64,000 nt of DNA from Yeosuana aromativorans (lineage in GTDB: Bacteria > Bacteroidota > Bacteroidia > Flavobacteriales > Flavobacteriaceae). The position numbers and the translations under genes were made by a program. Where the stretch lies: contig NZ_BMNR01000002.1 of the NCBI RefSeq assembly GCF_014646655.1, forward strand, positions 647,942-711,941, read 5' to 3'. The notes beneath the pieces were generated by a model. It did not search any database, was not told where the DNA came from, and was given only the letters and a program-made list of their open reading frames with translations. Every line of letters begins with the position of its first letter. The stretch's first letter is position 1. Below, one piece after another: positions 18,037-26,769 of this stretch.

Positions 18037-18477
18037 ATGAAAAAAACACTCACAACAGTCTTTGTTTTAGGTTTTTATCTACTATCATTTTCGCAAGATA
18101 ATAGAGACAAAATAAAAACCTTAAAAATTGCCTATATAACAGAAAAATTAAACTTAACCGAAAAGGAAGCCCAAGCGTTTTGGCCCATCTATAATAACTT
18201 TGAAGATGAATTTATGAGGCTTAAGCACCAATCATATGATAAAAGAAAGAATGTGGATTTGCAAAACATATCAGATAAAGATGCTGAAGCTTTACTAAAT
18301 GAAATCCGCTCAATGGAAAATAAAAAATATACACTTAAAGAGAATTTTATAAATGACTTATCAAAAGTTATTCCTGCTAAAAAAATAATTCTGCTCAACA
18401 AAGTTGAAGACGACTTTAAGCACAAAATGTTTGAGGAGTTTAAAAACAGGCGAAGAATGCAGCAACCTAGGCAATAA
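18037..18477 (+). CDS. Spy/CpxP-like periplasmic protein of the sigma operon
   Basis: A 146-residue secreted protein with signal peptide (KKTLTTVFVLGFYLLSFSQ). The mature part is nearly all helical and highly charged. It begins with IAYITEKLNLTEKEAQAFWPIYNNFEDE, the pattern of the small 'sensor of ECF-26-type sigma' proteins, and resembles the LTxxQ repeats of Spy and CpxP. It may be a periplasmic chaperone that senses misfolded protein and signals to the upstream membrane protein. Third gene of the operon, 18 bases after the second, followed by a terminator. Confidence 0.75.
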   Translation: MKKTLTTVFVLGFYLLSFSQDNRDKIKTLKIAYITEKLNLTEKEAQAFWPIYNNFEDEFMRLKHQSYDKRKNVDLQNISDKDAEALLNEIRSMENKKYTLKENFINDLSKVIPAKKIILLNKVEDDFKHKMFEEFKNRRRMQQPRQ

Positions 18478-18508
18478 AAAAAGAGGAACAACTTGTTCCT
18501 CTTTTTTT
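18476..18508. terminator. Bidirectional terminator
   Basis: A 33-nt near-perfect inverted repeat: GAGGAAC and GTTCCTC with flanking A7 and T7 runs. It lies between two convergent genes and overlaps the stop codons of both. Confidence 0.9.
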
Positions 18509-19553
18509 ATTGCCTGAATATTAATTTAGAAATTCTGCCATTACCTGAAGCATATGCAACGGTATCATTTAAAAACCTAAGGGTATAAAATCCTTCATCA
18601 CTTATATGTCTCCAATTATATCCGCCATCATTAGAGAAATCAATGCCCTTAAATCCTAACGCAATTAACTCTTTCCCATTTCTATTAGGCACATACTGCA
18701 CACAGCTTCTGTAACCCGGCGTTTTGTTTTTTGCAACTACGTACCAGGTTTTTCCACCATCTTCAGTCAATATTTTATTACTGTATGTATCATCTGGATT
18801 GGTATAATCGCCCCCAATGGCAAAACCATGAAGCGTATCATAAAAGTCAATTGAATAAATGCCTTCAGTAGCTTTTTCTTGTACTATTGGGGTTTTAAAA
18901 ACCTCCCAAGTATGTCCCTTGTTTTCAGAATAATGGACATTTCCGGCAGTTGTTGCAACCCATGTTTTATCCCCAATGATTTTAATATTGGTGTTACTTG
19001 CCGCAAAAGCCCCTTCGCCTTCTTCCGCTTTTGGCAAATCTTCACATGGAATTTTATTCCATGTACTTCCTCCATCCCTGGTAATTATAATGGATAAGCA
19101 TCCGTTTACACTATCCCCAATGGCAATGCCTTCTTGGTCATTCCAAAAGTTTAGAGCATCATAAAAAACACCCGGACCTTCTTCTTTGTAAACCAATTCC
19201 ATTTCACCAGAATCACCAGTCTTAAATAATAATGCCGGGGTATCAATACTCAGCATAAAAAAATCATTTGATGTATGACCAATCGCTCTAAACTGTAAAT
19301 TCAAACTATCAAACTCCTGTTTAGAAATCAACCAACTCTTCTTCAAAGGATTGTAAAGTCCAAAAGCATTGTTATTGGCCGCAAAGGCTAAACTACCATC
19401 TTTTAGGATGTCAATAGCTCTAATGCTTAACAAAGAATCCTGTAGAATTGTTTCTGTTTCTACTTTGGAAATATTTCGAGGCATAAATGTGTCCTTTCTT
19501 TTGCAGGAAAGTAAAATTGATGATATTATAATAACGAAAAGGAGTTGTTTCAT
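18507..19553 (-). CDS. BNR/YCF48-like beta-propeller lipoprotein
   Basis: A 348-residue lipoprotein (lipobox SILLSC, acyl-Cys at residue 17). The protein contains repeated Asp-box motifs: ITRDGGSTWNKI, YSENKGHTWEVF, LTEDGGKTWYVV and FSNDGGYNWRHI, the usual S/T-x-D-x-G-x-x-W pattern of sialidase-type and YCF48 propellers. Such proteins are annotated variously as oxidoreductase or glycosyl hydrolase, but no catalytic residues of a sialidase are recognisable, so I would not give an enzyme function. It stands alone between a convergent terminator and the divergent RsmB-like gene. Confidence 0.82.
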   Translation of the reverse strand: MKQLLFVIIISSILLSCKRKDTFMPRNISKVETETILQDSLLSIRAIDILKDGSLAFAANNNAFGLYNPLKKSWLISKQEFDSLNLQFRAIGHTSNDFFMLSIDTPALLFKTGDSGEMELVYKEEGPGVFYDALNFWNDQEGIAIGDSVNGCLSIIITRDGGSTWNKIPCEDLPKAEEGEGAFAASNTNIKIIGDKTWVATTAGNVHYSENKGHTWEVFKTPIVQEKATEGIYSIDFYDTLHGFAIGGDYTNPDDTYSNKILTEDGGKTWYVVAKNKTPGYRSCVQYVPNRNGKELIALGFKGIDFSNDGGYNWRHISDEGFYTLRFLNDTVAYASGNGRISKLIFRQ

Positions 19554-19630
19554 CTACTTTATTTTTTATAAAAATAGGAAAGTCAACTTAATAAACAGAT
19601 AAACCATTTAACAAATCAACATTTAAAATG

Positions 19631-19638
19631 TAACTTTG
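19631..19638 (+). promoter_or_regulatory. -7 element for the RsmB-like gene
   Basis: TAACTTTG, a TAnnTTTG match, 18 nt ahead of the ATG at 19657; implies a very short leader. Confidence 0.5.
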
Positions 19639-19656
19639 CACCCTTATTTATAAAAC

Positions 19657-20871
19657 ATGCGATTACACAGAAATTTATGCTTTTCGGTTATAGACGGATT
19701 AACCTTAATTTTTAACGAAGGAAACTATGCCGATAAAGTTATTCAACAACTTTTAAAACGCGACAAACGATGGGGTGCTAGAGACAGGGCTTTTGTTGCT
19801 GAAACCACTTATGATATTGTTCGTTGGAAACGTTTATATGCTGAAATTGCAGAAGTTAAAGAACCGTTTGACAGAGATAATCTTTGGCGTATGTTTGCCG
19901 TTTGGGCAACCCTAAAAGGTATTAAACTGCCCGACTGGACTTATTTTGAAAACACACCAACCCGAAAAATAAAAGGTCGTTTTGATGAACTTTCCAAAAT
20001 TAGAAAACTAAGGGAATCCATTCCAGATTGGTTGGATGAATTAGGCGAAAAAGAATTAGGCAAAGCTGTTTGGACCAAAGAGATTGCTGCATTAAATGAG
20101 CAAGCCGATGTTATTTTAAGAGTCAACACCCTTAAAACAACCAAGGAAGCATTGCAAGCTGAATTGTTTGACCAAGACATCGAAACAGATGTTTTACCAA
20201 ACTATCCAAATGCCTTAAAACTTAAAGAACGTGCCAATGTATTTCAAACGGAACAATTTAAAAACGGTCTATTTGAAGTTCAGGACGCCTCATCACAATT
20301 GGTTGCAGAATTTTTAAATGTCCAACCAGGCATGCGTGTGGTGGATACTTGTGCTGGTGCTGGAGGCAAAACATTGCATATAGCTTCCTTGATGGAAAAT
20401 AAAGGTCAAATTATCGCATTGGATATTTATGCCAATAAACTCCACGAATTGAAACGACGTGCCAAACGAAATGGTGCCCATAATATTGAAACCCGCTCCA
20501 TTGAATCAACCAAAGTCATTAAGAAGCTATATGACAAAGCAGATCGTGTCTTGATTGATGCGCCATGTTCTGGTTTGGGTGTGCTGCGCAGAAACCCTGA
20601 TGCCAAATGGAAATTGCAACCCGATTTTGTTGAAACCATCAAACAAACACAACAAGACATTTTACAGCAATACTCCAGAATGGTAAAAGTTGGTGGCCAA
20701 CTGGTGTACGCAACCTGTTCTGTGTTACCATCTGAAAACCAAAAGCAAATTGACACATTCTTAACATCTGAATCTGGAAAAAATTTTACTTTTGTAAAAG
20801 ACAACAAAGTGCTTGCCCATAAATCTGGCTTTGATGGGTTCTATATGGCATTGTTGGAACGAAAACAATAA
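19657..20871 (+). CDS. RsmB/NOL1-type rRNA cytosine-C5 methyltransferase
   Basis: A 404-residue S-adenosylmethionine-dependent enzyme that methylates cytosine C5 in RNA, probably 16S rRNA as RsmB does. The N-terminal half is an NusB-like RNA-binding region with RWGARDRAFVAETTYDIVRWKR. The methyltransferase part has the SAM motif VVDTCAGAGGKTLHIA (228-243), the DAPCSGLGVLRR motif with Cys304 and the catalytic YATCSVLPSEN with Cys354. Both cysteines of the family mechanism are present. Seven bases separate its end from the endonuclease gene, but that gene has its own leader sequence. Confidence 0.92.
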   Translation: MRLHRNLCFSVIDGLTLIFNEGNYADKVIQQLLKRDKRWGARDRAFVAETTYDIVRWKRLYAEIAEVKEPFDRDNLWRMFAVWATLKGIKLPDWTYFENTPTRKIKGRFDELSKIRKLRESIPDWLDELGEKELGKAVWTKEIAALNEQADVILRVNTLKTTKEALQAELFDQDIETDVLPNYPNALKLKERANVFQTEQFKNGLFEVQDASSQLVAEFLNVQPGMRVVDTCAGAGGKTLHIASLMENKGQIIALDIYANKLHELKRRAKRNGAHNIETRSIESTKVIKKLYDKADRVLIDAPCSGLGVLRRNPDAKWKLQPDFVETIKQTQQDILQQYSRMVKVGGQLVYATCSVLPSENQKQIDTFLTSESGKNFTFVKDNKVLAHKSGFDGFYMALLERKQ

Positions 20872-20881
20872 CTATTCTAAC

Positions 20882-21988
20882 ATGAAACACATTTACTTTC
20901 TTTTTTTATTTATTTCAACATTCAGTTTTGCTCAACCTGCAGGTTATTACAATACTGCAACCGGAACTGGCGCTACCCTAAAGACCCAATTACACAATAT
21001 CATCAATAATAATTTCAATAGCTCATCTACATCAAATTATGGAGATTTATGGACGTTGTATGATGATACTGCTTTTAAGGACCATTATTATGACAACGAT
21101 GGCACTTTGGTAGATTTATATACTGAAATACCTTCTGGGTCTGACATATATACATTCACAACCATTACAGATCAATGTGGAAATTATAGTGGAGAAGGTG
21201 ATTGTTATAATAGAGAGCATGTTATACCTAAATCATATTTTGGTGGTAGTGACGTGTATCCTATGTATTCTGATGCAAATTTCGTGTTTCCATCTGATGG
21301 GTATGTTAATGGAAAACATAGCAACTATCCATATGGGGTAGTTGCTTCTGCCAGTTATACGTCTTCAAACGGCTCTAAATTAGGCAACAGTCTAAATTCT
21401 GGATATTCCGCAGGCTATTCAGGAACTGTTTTTGAACCCATTGATGAATTTAAGGGTGATGTAGCAAGAGCATACTTTTACTTTTCAACACGTTATGAAG
21501 ACCAATTGTCTGACTTCTATGCCAATTATTCTACAAGTGAGGTTAGTGTCATGTTTGATGGGACAACAATGCCTGCATTTAGTCCAACATTTTTAAATAT
21601 TTTATTGACTTGGAATGAACTAGATCCTGTTAGCCAATATGAAATAGATAAAAATAATGCCGTCTACACATTTCAAGGAAATAGAAATCCTTTTATTGAT
21701 CACAATGAGTATGTAACTAAAATTTGGGGAAGTGCATTATCAACTAATGATTTAGCTCCAATCAAATTTAAAATCTATCCAAATCCTATAAAAGATAATT
21801 TTGTATATATTTCATCAACCCAAGATTTAGATGTCATCATTTATAATGTTTTGGGAAAAACCATTGAAACAAAACATATCAGTCCAAATAACAACAAAAT
21901 TGACGTTAGCAATCTAAGTAAAGGCATTTATTTGATAAAGCTTACCTCAGATCAAGGTAGCGTCACAAAAAAATTAGTTAAACAATAA
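20882..21988 (+). CDS. Secreted endonuclease I with type IX sorting domain
   Basis: A 368-residue exported nuclease. I start it at MKHIYFLFLFISTFSFAQ (20882), which gives a proper signal peptide; a longer frame from 20813 overlaps the previous gene. The catalytic domain (about 20-285) has the endonuclease I beta-beta-alpha-metal motif NREHVIPKSYFGG, DANFVFPSDGYVNGKHSNYPYG and GDVARAYFYFSTRY. The last 75 residues (FKIYPNPIKDNFVYI...NLSKGIYLIKLTSDQGSVTKKLVKQ) are a type A C-terminal sorting domain, so it is exported by the type IX system and either released or attached to the surface. Probable role: degrading extracellular DNA for phosphate and nucleosides. Confidence 0.93.
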   Translation: MKHIYFLFLFISTFSFAQPAGYYNTATGTGATLKTQLHNIINNNFNSSSTSNYGDLWTLYDDTAFKDHYYDNDGTLVDLYTEIPSGSDIYTFTTITDQCGNYSGEGDCYNREHVIPKSYFGGSDVYPMYSDANFVFPSDGYVNGKHSNYPYGVVASASYTSSNGSKLGNSLNSGYSAGYSGTVFEPIDEFKGDVARAYFYFSTRYEDQLSDFYANYSTSEVSVMFDGTTMPAFSPTFLNILLTWNELDPVSQYEIDKNNAVYTFQGNRNPFIDHNEYVTKIWGSALSTNDLAPIKFKIYPNPIKDNFVYISSTQDLDVIIYNVLGKTIETKHISPNNNKIDVSNLSKGIYLIKLTSDQGSVTKKLVKQ

Positions 21989-22011
21989 ATCCCAACAAAA
22001 GCTTATCTGTT

Positions 22012-22040
22012 AAAACCGTCTTTTTTTGGACGGTTTTTTT
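22012..22040 (+). terminator. Terminator after the endonuclease I gene
   Basis: AAAACCGTC pairs with GACGGTTTT over an 8-nt loop, followed by a T run. Confidence 0.85.
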
Positions 22041-22052
22041 ATTTTTAAAGTA

Positions 22053-22913
22053 ATGGATCCAACTTTTAAAGAACATATTGCAAGTCTCCTTGGTGAAGCA
22101 ATAAAAAACTTTCATCACATGACAGGTGGAGATATTTCCCAAGCTTTTAAAATAACTACCGAACACAACCACTATTTCATTAAAATAAATACTACCAAAA
22201 ATGCGCTCAACATGTTTCAAACAGAAGCGGACGGGCTTAGATTAATTAATGAAGCAAACACTATAAAAACCCCAAGGGTTTTGCTTTGTGACACATTTGA
22301 AAACGCATCGTTTTTGCTCATGGAGTTTATTGATAATAAAACACCTTCAAGTCTTGATTTTAAAAATTTAGGAATACAACTAGCCCAATTACATCAGGTT
22401 ACTTCAGAACACTTTGGATTGCATCAAGATAACCTTATTGGCAGTTTACCCCAAAGTAATTCCAAGCATAAGTCTTGGATAGACTTTTACACAAAAGAAC
22501 GCTTGATCCCGCAATTGAAACTGGCAAAACAAAATGGTTTCCTTTCACCTAATGAATGTCCTTCAGAAAACCACATCAAAGAACGTTTAGAATCGTTGTT
22601 TTTAAACATCAAACCATCCTTATTGCATGGCGATTTGTGGAGTGGCAATTATTTGATTTCAAAAAAAGGCGAACCGTATTTAATTGATCCTGCCATTTAT
22701 TTTGGGCACCATGAAGTTGATATCGCCATGACCAAATTATTTGGTGGTTTTGGAAAGGACTTTTATGATTCATATCACAGCATATTTCCTAATGATAAAA
22801 AAACACCATCACGAATAGAAATTTATCAATTATATTATCTTATGGTTCATTTGAATTTATTTGGAAAATCCTATTACCCATCAGTAAGTAGCATACTCAA
22901 AAAACATTTTTAA
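22053..22913 (+). CDS. Fructosamine kinase family protein
   Basis: A 286-residue kinase of the fructosamine/ketosamine-3-kinase family, which phosphorylates sugars attached to amines so that the glycated product falls apart (deglycation). I start at MDPTFKEHI (22053); a longer frame from 22026 begins inside the previous terminator. The fold is aminoglycoside-phosphotransferase-like: MTGGDISQAFKI glycine loop, LLMEFI hinge and the catalytic LLHGDLWSGNYL with Asp194, then LIDPAIYFGHHEVDIAMTKLFGG. It sits alone between endonuclease I and purL and is probably a housekeeping repair gene. Confidence 0.9.
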   Translation: MDPTFKEHIASLLGEAIKNFHHMTGGDISQAFKITTEHNHYFIKINTTKNALNMFQTEADGLRLINEANTIKTPRVLLCDTFENASFLLMEFIDNKTPSSLDFKNLGIQLAQLHQVTSEHFGLHQDNLIGSLPQSNSKHKSWIDFYTKERLIPQLKLAKQNGFLSPNECPSENHIKERLESLFLNIKPSLLHGDLWSGNYLISKKGEPYLIDPAIYFGHHEVDIAMTKLFGGFGKDFYDSYHSIFPNDKKTPSRIEIYQLYYLMVHLNLFGKSYYPSVSSILKKHF

Positions 22914-22988
22914 CGCCATTGTTAAAAATACTGTTGATAACAGCTTGGCCAATCCGTAAAAAAGCAAACTTAAATGAACAAAAAAGTG

Positions 22989-22996
22989 TATTTTTG
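22989..22996 (+). promoter_or_regulatory. -7 element for purL
   Basis: TATTTTTG matches TAnnTTTG, 31 nt ahead of the ATG at 23028. It lies downstream of an earlier in-frame ATG (22974), which argues for the later start. Confidence 0.55.
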
Positions 22997-23027
22997 CACT
23001 TTAAAACACAACCATAAAATATCTAAA

Positions 23028-26000
23028 ATGATTCATTTCTTTGGAAACGTAAACAGTACCGTTTTTGCTGTTCAAACAACAAAAGAATTATCAACGGAAA
23101 CCATATCAAAATTAGAATGGTTATTTGGCAACCAGCCCAAGATAGAACAAGCATCACTCGATGCTTTTTTTGTTGGTCCACGTGCTGCCATGATTACACC
23201 TTGGAGTACCAATGCCGTTGAAATTACCCAAAACATGGGAATTACCGATATACTGAGAATTGAGGAATTCCATGCTGTTTCAAAAGACTTCAAAGATTTT
23301 GACCCCATGATTTCAGAGAAATTCAACGGGTTGAACCAAGATTCATTTACTATACAAATCACACCTGAACCCATTCTGAATATTGAAGATATTGCAGCTT
23401 ATAATGAGCAAGAAGGGCTGTCGTTAAGTAACGAAGAAATTACATATTTAGAAAACGTTTCAAAAAAAATTGGAAGACCACTTACAGATTCTGAAGTGTT
23501 TGGTTTTTCACAAGTCAACTCAGAACATTGTCGCCATAAAATATTTAACGGGACATTTATTATAGATGGTGAAGAGAAACCAACGTCCCTTTTTAAGCTC
23601 ATCAAAAAAACATCCGAAACGCATCCAAACGATATTGTTTCGGCTTACAAAGACAATGTGGCTTTTATAAAGGGGCCTGTGGTGGAACAATTTGCTCCAA
23701 AAACAGCTGACAAACCTGATTTTTATGTAACCAAGGATTTTGAATCGGTTATTTCATTAAAAGCCGAGACCCATAACTTCCCAACAACTGTGGAACCCTT
23801 TAATGGAGCCGCTACCGGATCGGGAGGTGAAATCAGGGATCGCCTTGCTGGAGGTAAAGGGTCTTTACCTTTAGCTGGAACAGCTGTTTATATGACTGCG
23901 TATTCCAGATTGGAAGCCAACAGACCTTGGGAACAAGCGTTTCCAGAACGTAAATGGTTATACCAAACACCCATGGACATTTTAATAAAGGCATCCAATG
24001 GTGCATCAGACTTTGGCAATAAATTTGGGCAGCCACTTATTTGTGGTTCTGTTTTAACCTTTGAACATGAGGAAGACGCACGTAAATTAGGGTTTGACAA
24101 GGTGATTATGCAAGCTGGTGGGATTGGTTATGGAAAAGCCGACCAAGCTTTAAAAGACAAGCCTAAAAAAGGAGACAAAATAGTGATTCTTGGTGGTGAT
24201 AACTACCGAATTGGTATGGGAGGTGCTGCCGTATCATCTGCAGACACCGGTGAATTTGCATCGGGTATTGAATTGAATGCGGTACAACGCTCCAACCCCG
24301 AAATGCAAAAGCGTGCAGCTAATGCCGTAAGAGGTATGGTAGAAAGCGATGAAAACCACATTGTATCTATCCATGATCACGGTGCCGGAGGCCATTTAAA
24401 TTGTTTATCTGAATTAGTAGAGGATACTGGTGGAAAAATAGATTTAGATGCGCTACCTATTGGAGATCCAACCCTTTCTGATAAGGAAATTATTGGTAAC
24501 GAATCCCAAGAACGTATGGGATTGGTGATAGACAAGGACCATATTGACATCCTTCAGCGTATTGCAGACAGGGAACGCTCCCCCATGTACACAGTTGGTG
24601 ATGTGACTGGTGATAACCGATTTACTTTTGAATCGGAAACCAATGGGCATAAACCAATGGATTTAGCCATGGAAGACATGTTTGGAAGTTCCCCAAAAAC
24701 CATTATGACCGACAAAACCGTTGAAAGAGTTTATAACAGCATATCTTATAACAAAGATGCATTTTACGATTATCTAGACCAATTACTCCAATTGGAAGCT
24801 GTTGCCTGTAAAGATTGGTTAACCAACAAAGTAGATAGGTGTGTTGGTGGTAAAGTAGCCAAACAACAATGTGTCGGCCCTTTACAATTACCTCTCAACA
24901 ATGTGGGTGTTATGGCGCTTGACTATAAAAGAAAAGAAGGTATCGCAACATCTATAGGGCACTCGCCCATTTCTGGTTTAATCAACCCAGTTTCCGGAAG
25001 CAGAAATTCAATAACCGAAGCGTTGACCAATATAATTTGGGCACCGTTAAAAGATGGTTTACAAAGTGTGTCATTGTCAGCAAACTGGATGTGGCCTTGC
25101 AAAAACGAAGGTGAAGATGCTCGTTTATATGAAGCCGTTAAAGCTGTTTCAGAATTTGCGATTGATTTAGGAATCAATATACCTACGGGTAAGGATTCCT
25201 TATCCATGAAACAAAAATACCCTAACGAAGAGGTAATTGCTCCAGGAACCGTTATCGTTTCGGCTGCAGCCAATTGCACTGATATTACCAATGTGATTGA
25301 GCCTGTTTTTAAAAGACATGCTGGCGCTATTTATTATATCAATCTATCACAAGATAATTTCAAACTCGGTGGAAGTTCCTTTGCCCAAATAGTCAACAAA
25401 ATAGGAAATGAGACGCCTAATGTACAAGATGCCAACTACGTAAAAACGGTTTTTAACACCATTCAAGAATTAATAAAGCAACATAAAATTGTTGCCGGTC
25501 ATGATGTAGCCTCTGGAGGTTTAATAACCACTTTATTGGAAATGTGCTTTGCCGATAACCATTTAGGAGCTGAATTAGATGTGACCGAATTAGCTGAAAA
25601 AGATTCATTTAAGCTATTATTTTCAGAAAATGCCGGTATCGTTATTCAAGCTAAAGACGCTTCAATAGAACATTTTTTAACAGAACGCAATATTGAGTTT
25701 TTCAACATTGGAAACATAACTGAAAGTGATGTGCTGAGCATTATTAATGGAACGGATGTATTTACCATGACTATTTCTCGTTTACGTGATATGTGGTATA
25801 AAACATCTTACTTGTTGGACCAAAAACAAACAGCCAATAATTTAGCTCAAGACCGCTACAACAACTATAAAAATCAACCACTGCAATATAAATTTCCTCA
25901 ACATTTCAATGGAAAATTACCTAAGATAGATTTAAACAAACCAAGACCAAAAGCAGCTATTTTAAGAGAAAAAGGAAGTAATTCTGAAAGAGAAATGGCC

Positions 26001-26690
26001 AATGCCTTGTATCTAGCTGGGTTTGATGTGAAAGATGTTCATATGACCGATTTAATTTCTGGTCGCGAAACCCTTGAAGACATTCAATTCCTAGGTGCTG
26101 TTGGAGGCTTCTCAAACTCTGACGTTCTAGGTTCAGCTAAAGGTTGGGCTGGAGCTATCAAGTACAACGAAAAGGCGAACGAAGTCATTAAAAACTTCTT
26201 TAAGCGCGAAGACACCTTGTCCGTTGGTATTTGTAACGGTTGTCAGTTATGGATGGAATTAGAATTGATTAACCCAGAGCACGATGTTCACGGTAAAATG
26301 GTTCACAACAATTCTCACAAACACGAGAGTGCCTTTACTTCGGTAACCATTCAGGAAAACAACTCAGTAATGCTTTCTAGCCTAGCTGGAAGCACTTTAG
26401 GTGTTTGGATTTCTCATGGTGAAGGTAAATTTAACCTGCCAAAATCTGAAAACCAGTACAACATTGTTGGTAAATACGCTTATGCGGAATACCCTCACAA
26501 TCCAAACGGTTCTGATTACAACACTGCTATGATGTGTGATAAAACAGGTCGTCACTTAGTAACCATGCCGCACATTGAACGCTCTACTTTCCAATGGAAT
26601 TGGGCGCACTACCCTGACAACAGAAAAGACCAAGTGTCTCCTTGGTTAGAAGCGTTTGTAAATGCTAGATTGTGGTTAGAAAATAAATAA
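23028..26690 (+). CDS. purL: Phosphoribosylformylglycinamidine synthase, single-chain form
   Basis: Converts FGAR, ATP and glutamine into FGAM, the fourth step of purine synthesis. This is the large single-chain type (1220 residues here; about 1295 in E. coli). Start chosen at MIHFFGNVNS. The N-terminal PurS-like part is followed by FGAR-AT domains with FSQVNSEHCRHKIFNG, LKAETHNFPTTVEPFNGAATGSGGEIRD and a second half with GKDSLSMK. The C-terminal glutamine amidotransferase carries the nucleophile in VGICNGCQLW (about residue 1066) and the HIERSTFQWNWAHYP segment. It has its own promoter and a shared terminator with ppdK. Confidence 0.97.
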   Translation: MIHFFGNVNSTVFAVQTTKELSTETISKLEWLFGNQPKIEQASLDAFFVGPRAAMITPWSTNAVEITQNMGITDILRIEEFHAVSKDFKDFDPMISEKFNGLNQDSFTIQITPEPILNIEDIAAYNEQEGLSLSNEEITYLENVSKKIGRPLTDSEVFGFSQVNSEHCRHKIFNGTFIIDGEEKPTSLFKLIKKTSETHPNDIVSAYKDNVAFIKGPVVEQFAPKTADKPDFYVTKDFESVISLKAETHNFPTTVEPFNGAATGSGGEIRDRLAGGKGSLPLAGTAVYMTAYSRLEANRPWEQAFPERKWLYQTPMDILIKASNGASDFGNKFGQPLICGSVLTFEHEEDARKLGFDKVIMQAGGIGYGKADQALKDKPKKGDKIVILGGDNYRIGMGGAAVSSADTGEFASGIELNAVQRSNPEMQKRAANAVRGMVESDENHIVSIHDHGAGGHLNCLSELVEDTGGKIDLDALPIGDPTLSDKEIIGNESQERMGLVIDKDHIDILQRIADRERSPMYTVGDVTGDNRFTFESETNGHKPMDLAMEDMFGSSPKTIMTDKTVERVYNSISYNKDAFYDYLDQLLQLEAVACKDWLTNKVDRCVGGKVAKQQCVGPLQLPLNNVGVMALDYKRKEGIATSIGHSPISGLINPVSGSRNSITEALTNIIWAPLKDGLQSVSLSANWMWPCKNEGEDARLYEAVKAVSEFAIDLGINIPTGKDSLSMKQKYPNEEVIAPGTVIVSAAANCTDITNVIEPVFKRHAGAIYYINLSQDNFKLGGSSFAQIVNKIGNETPNVQDANYVKTVFNTIQELIKQHKIVAGHDVASGGLITTLLEMCFADNHLGAELDVTELAEKDSFKLLFSENAGIVIQAKDASIEHFLTERNIEFFNIGNITESDVLSIINGTDVFTMTISRLRDMWYKTSYLLDQKQTANNLAQDRYNNYKNQPLQYKFPQHFNGKLPKIDLNKPRPKAAILREKGSNSEREMANALYLAGFDVKDVHMTDLISGRETLEDIQFLGAVGGFSNSDVLGSAKGWAGAIKYNEKANEVIKNFFKREDTLSVGICNGCQLWMELELINPEHDVHGKMVHNNSHKHESAFTSVTIQENNSVMLSSLAGSTLGVWISHGEGKFNLPKSENQYNIVGKYAYAEYPHNPNGSDYNTAMMCDKTGRHLVTMPHIERSTFQWNWAHYPDNRKDQVSPWLEAFVNARLWLENK

Positions 26691-26713
26691 ACTATCTGTT
26701 TTAATATAAAACA

Positions 26714-26751
26714 AAAACCCGAAGTAAGACATACATCTCACTTCGGGTTTT
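26714..26751. terminator. Bidirectional terminator between purL and ppdK
   Basis: AAAACCCGAAGT pairs perfectly with ACTTCGGGTTTT over a 14-nt loop. Confidence 0.88.
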
Positions 26752-26769
26752 CAAACTTAAAACAAACAA

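Noticed and set aside
22974-23027. Upstream ATG for PurL
   Set aside because: The extra 18 residues are not PurL-like and a -7 element lies within them; MIHFFGN is the natural start.
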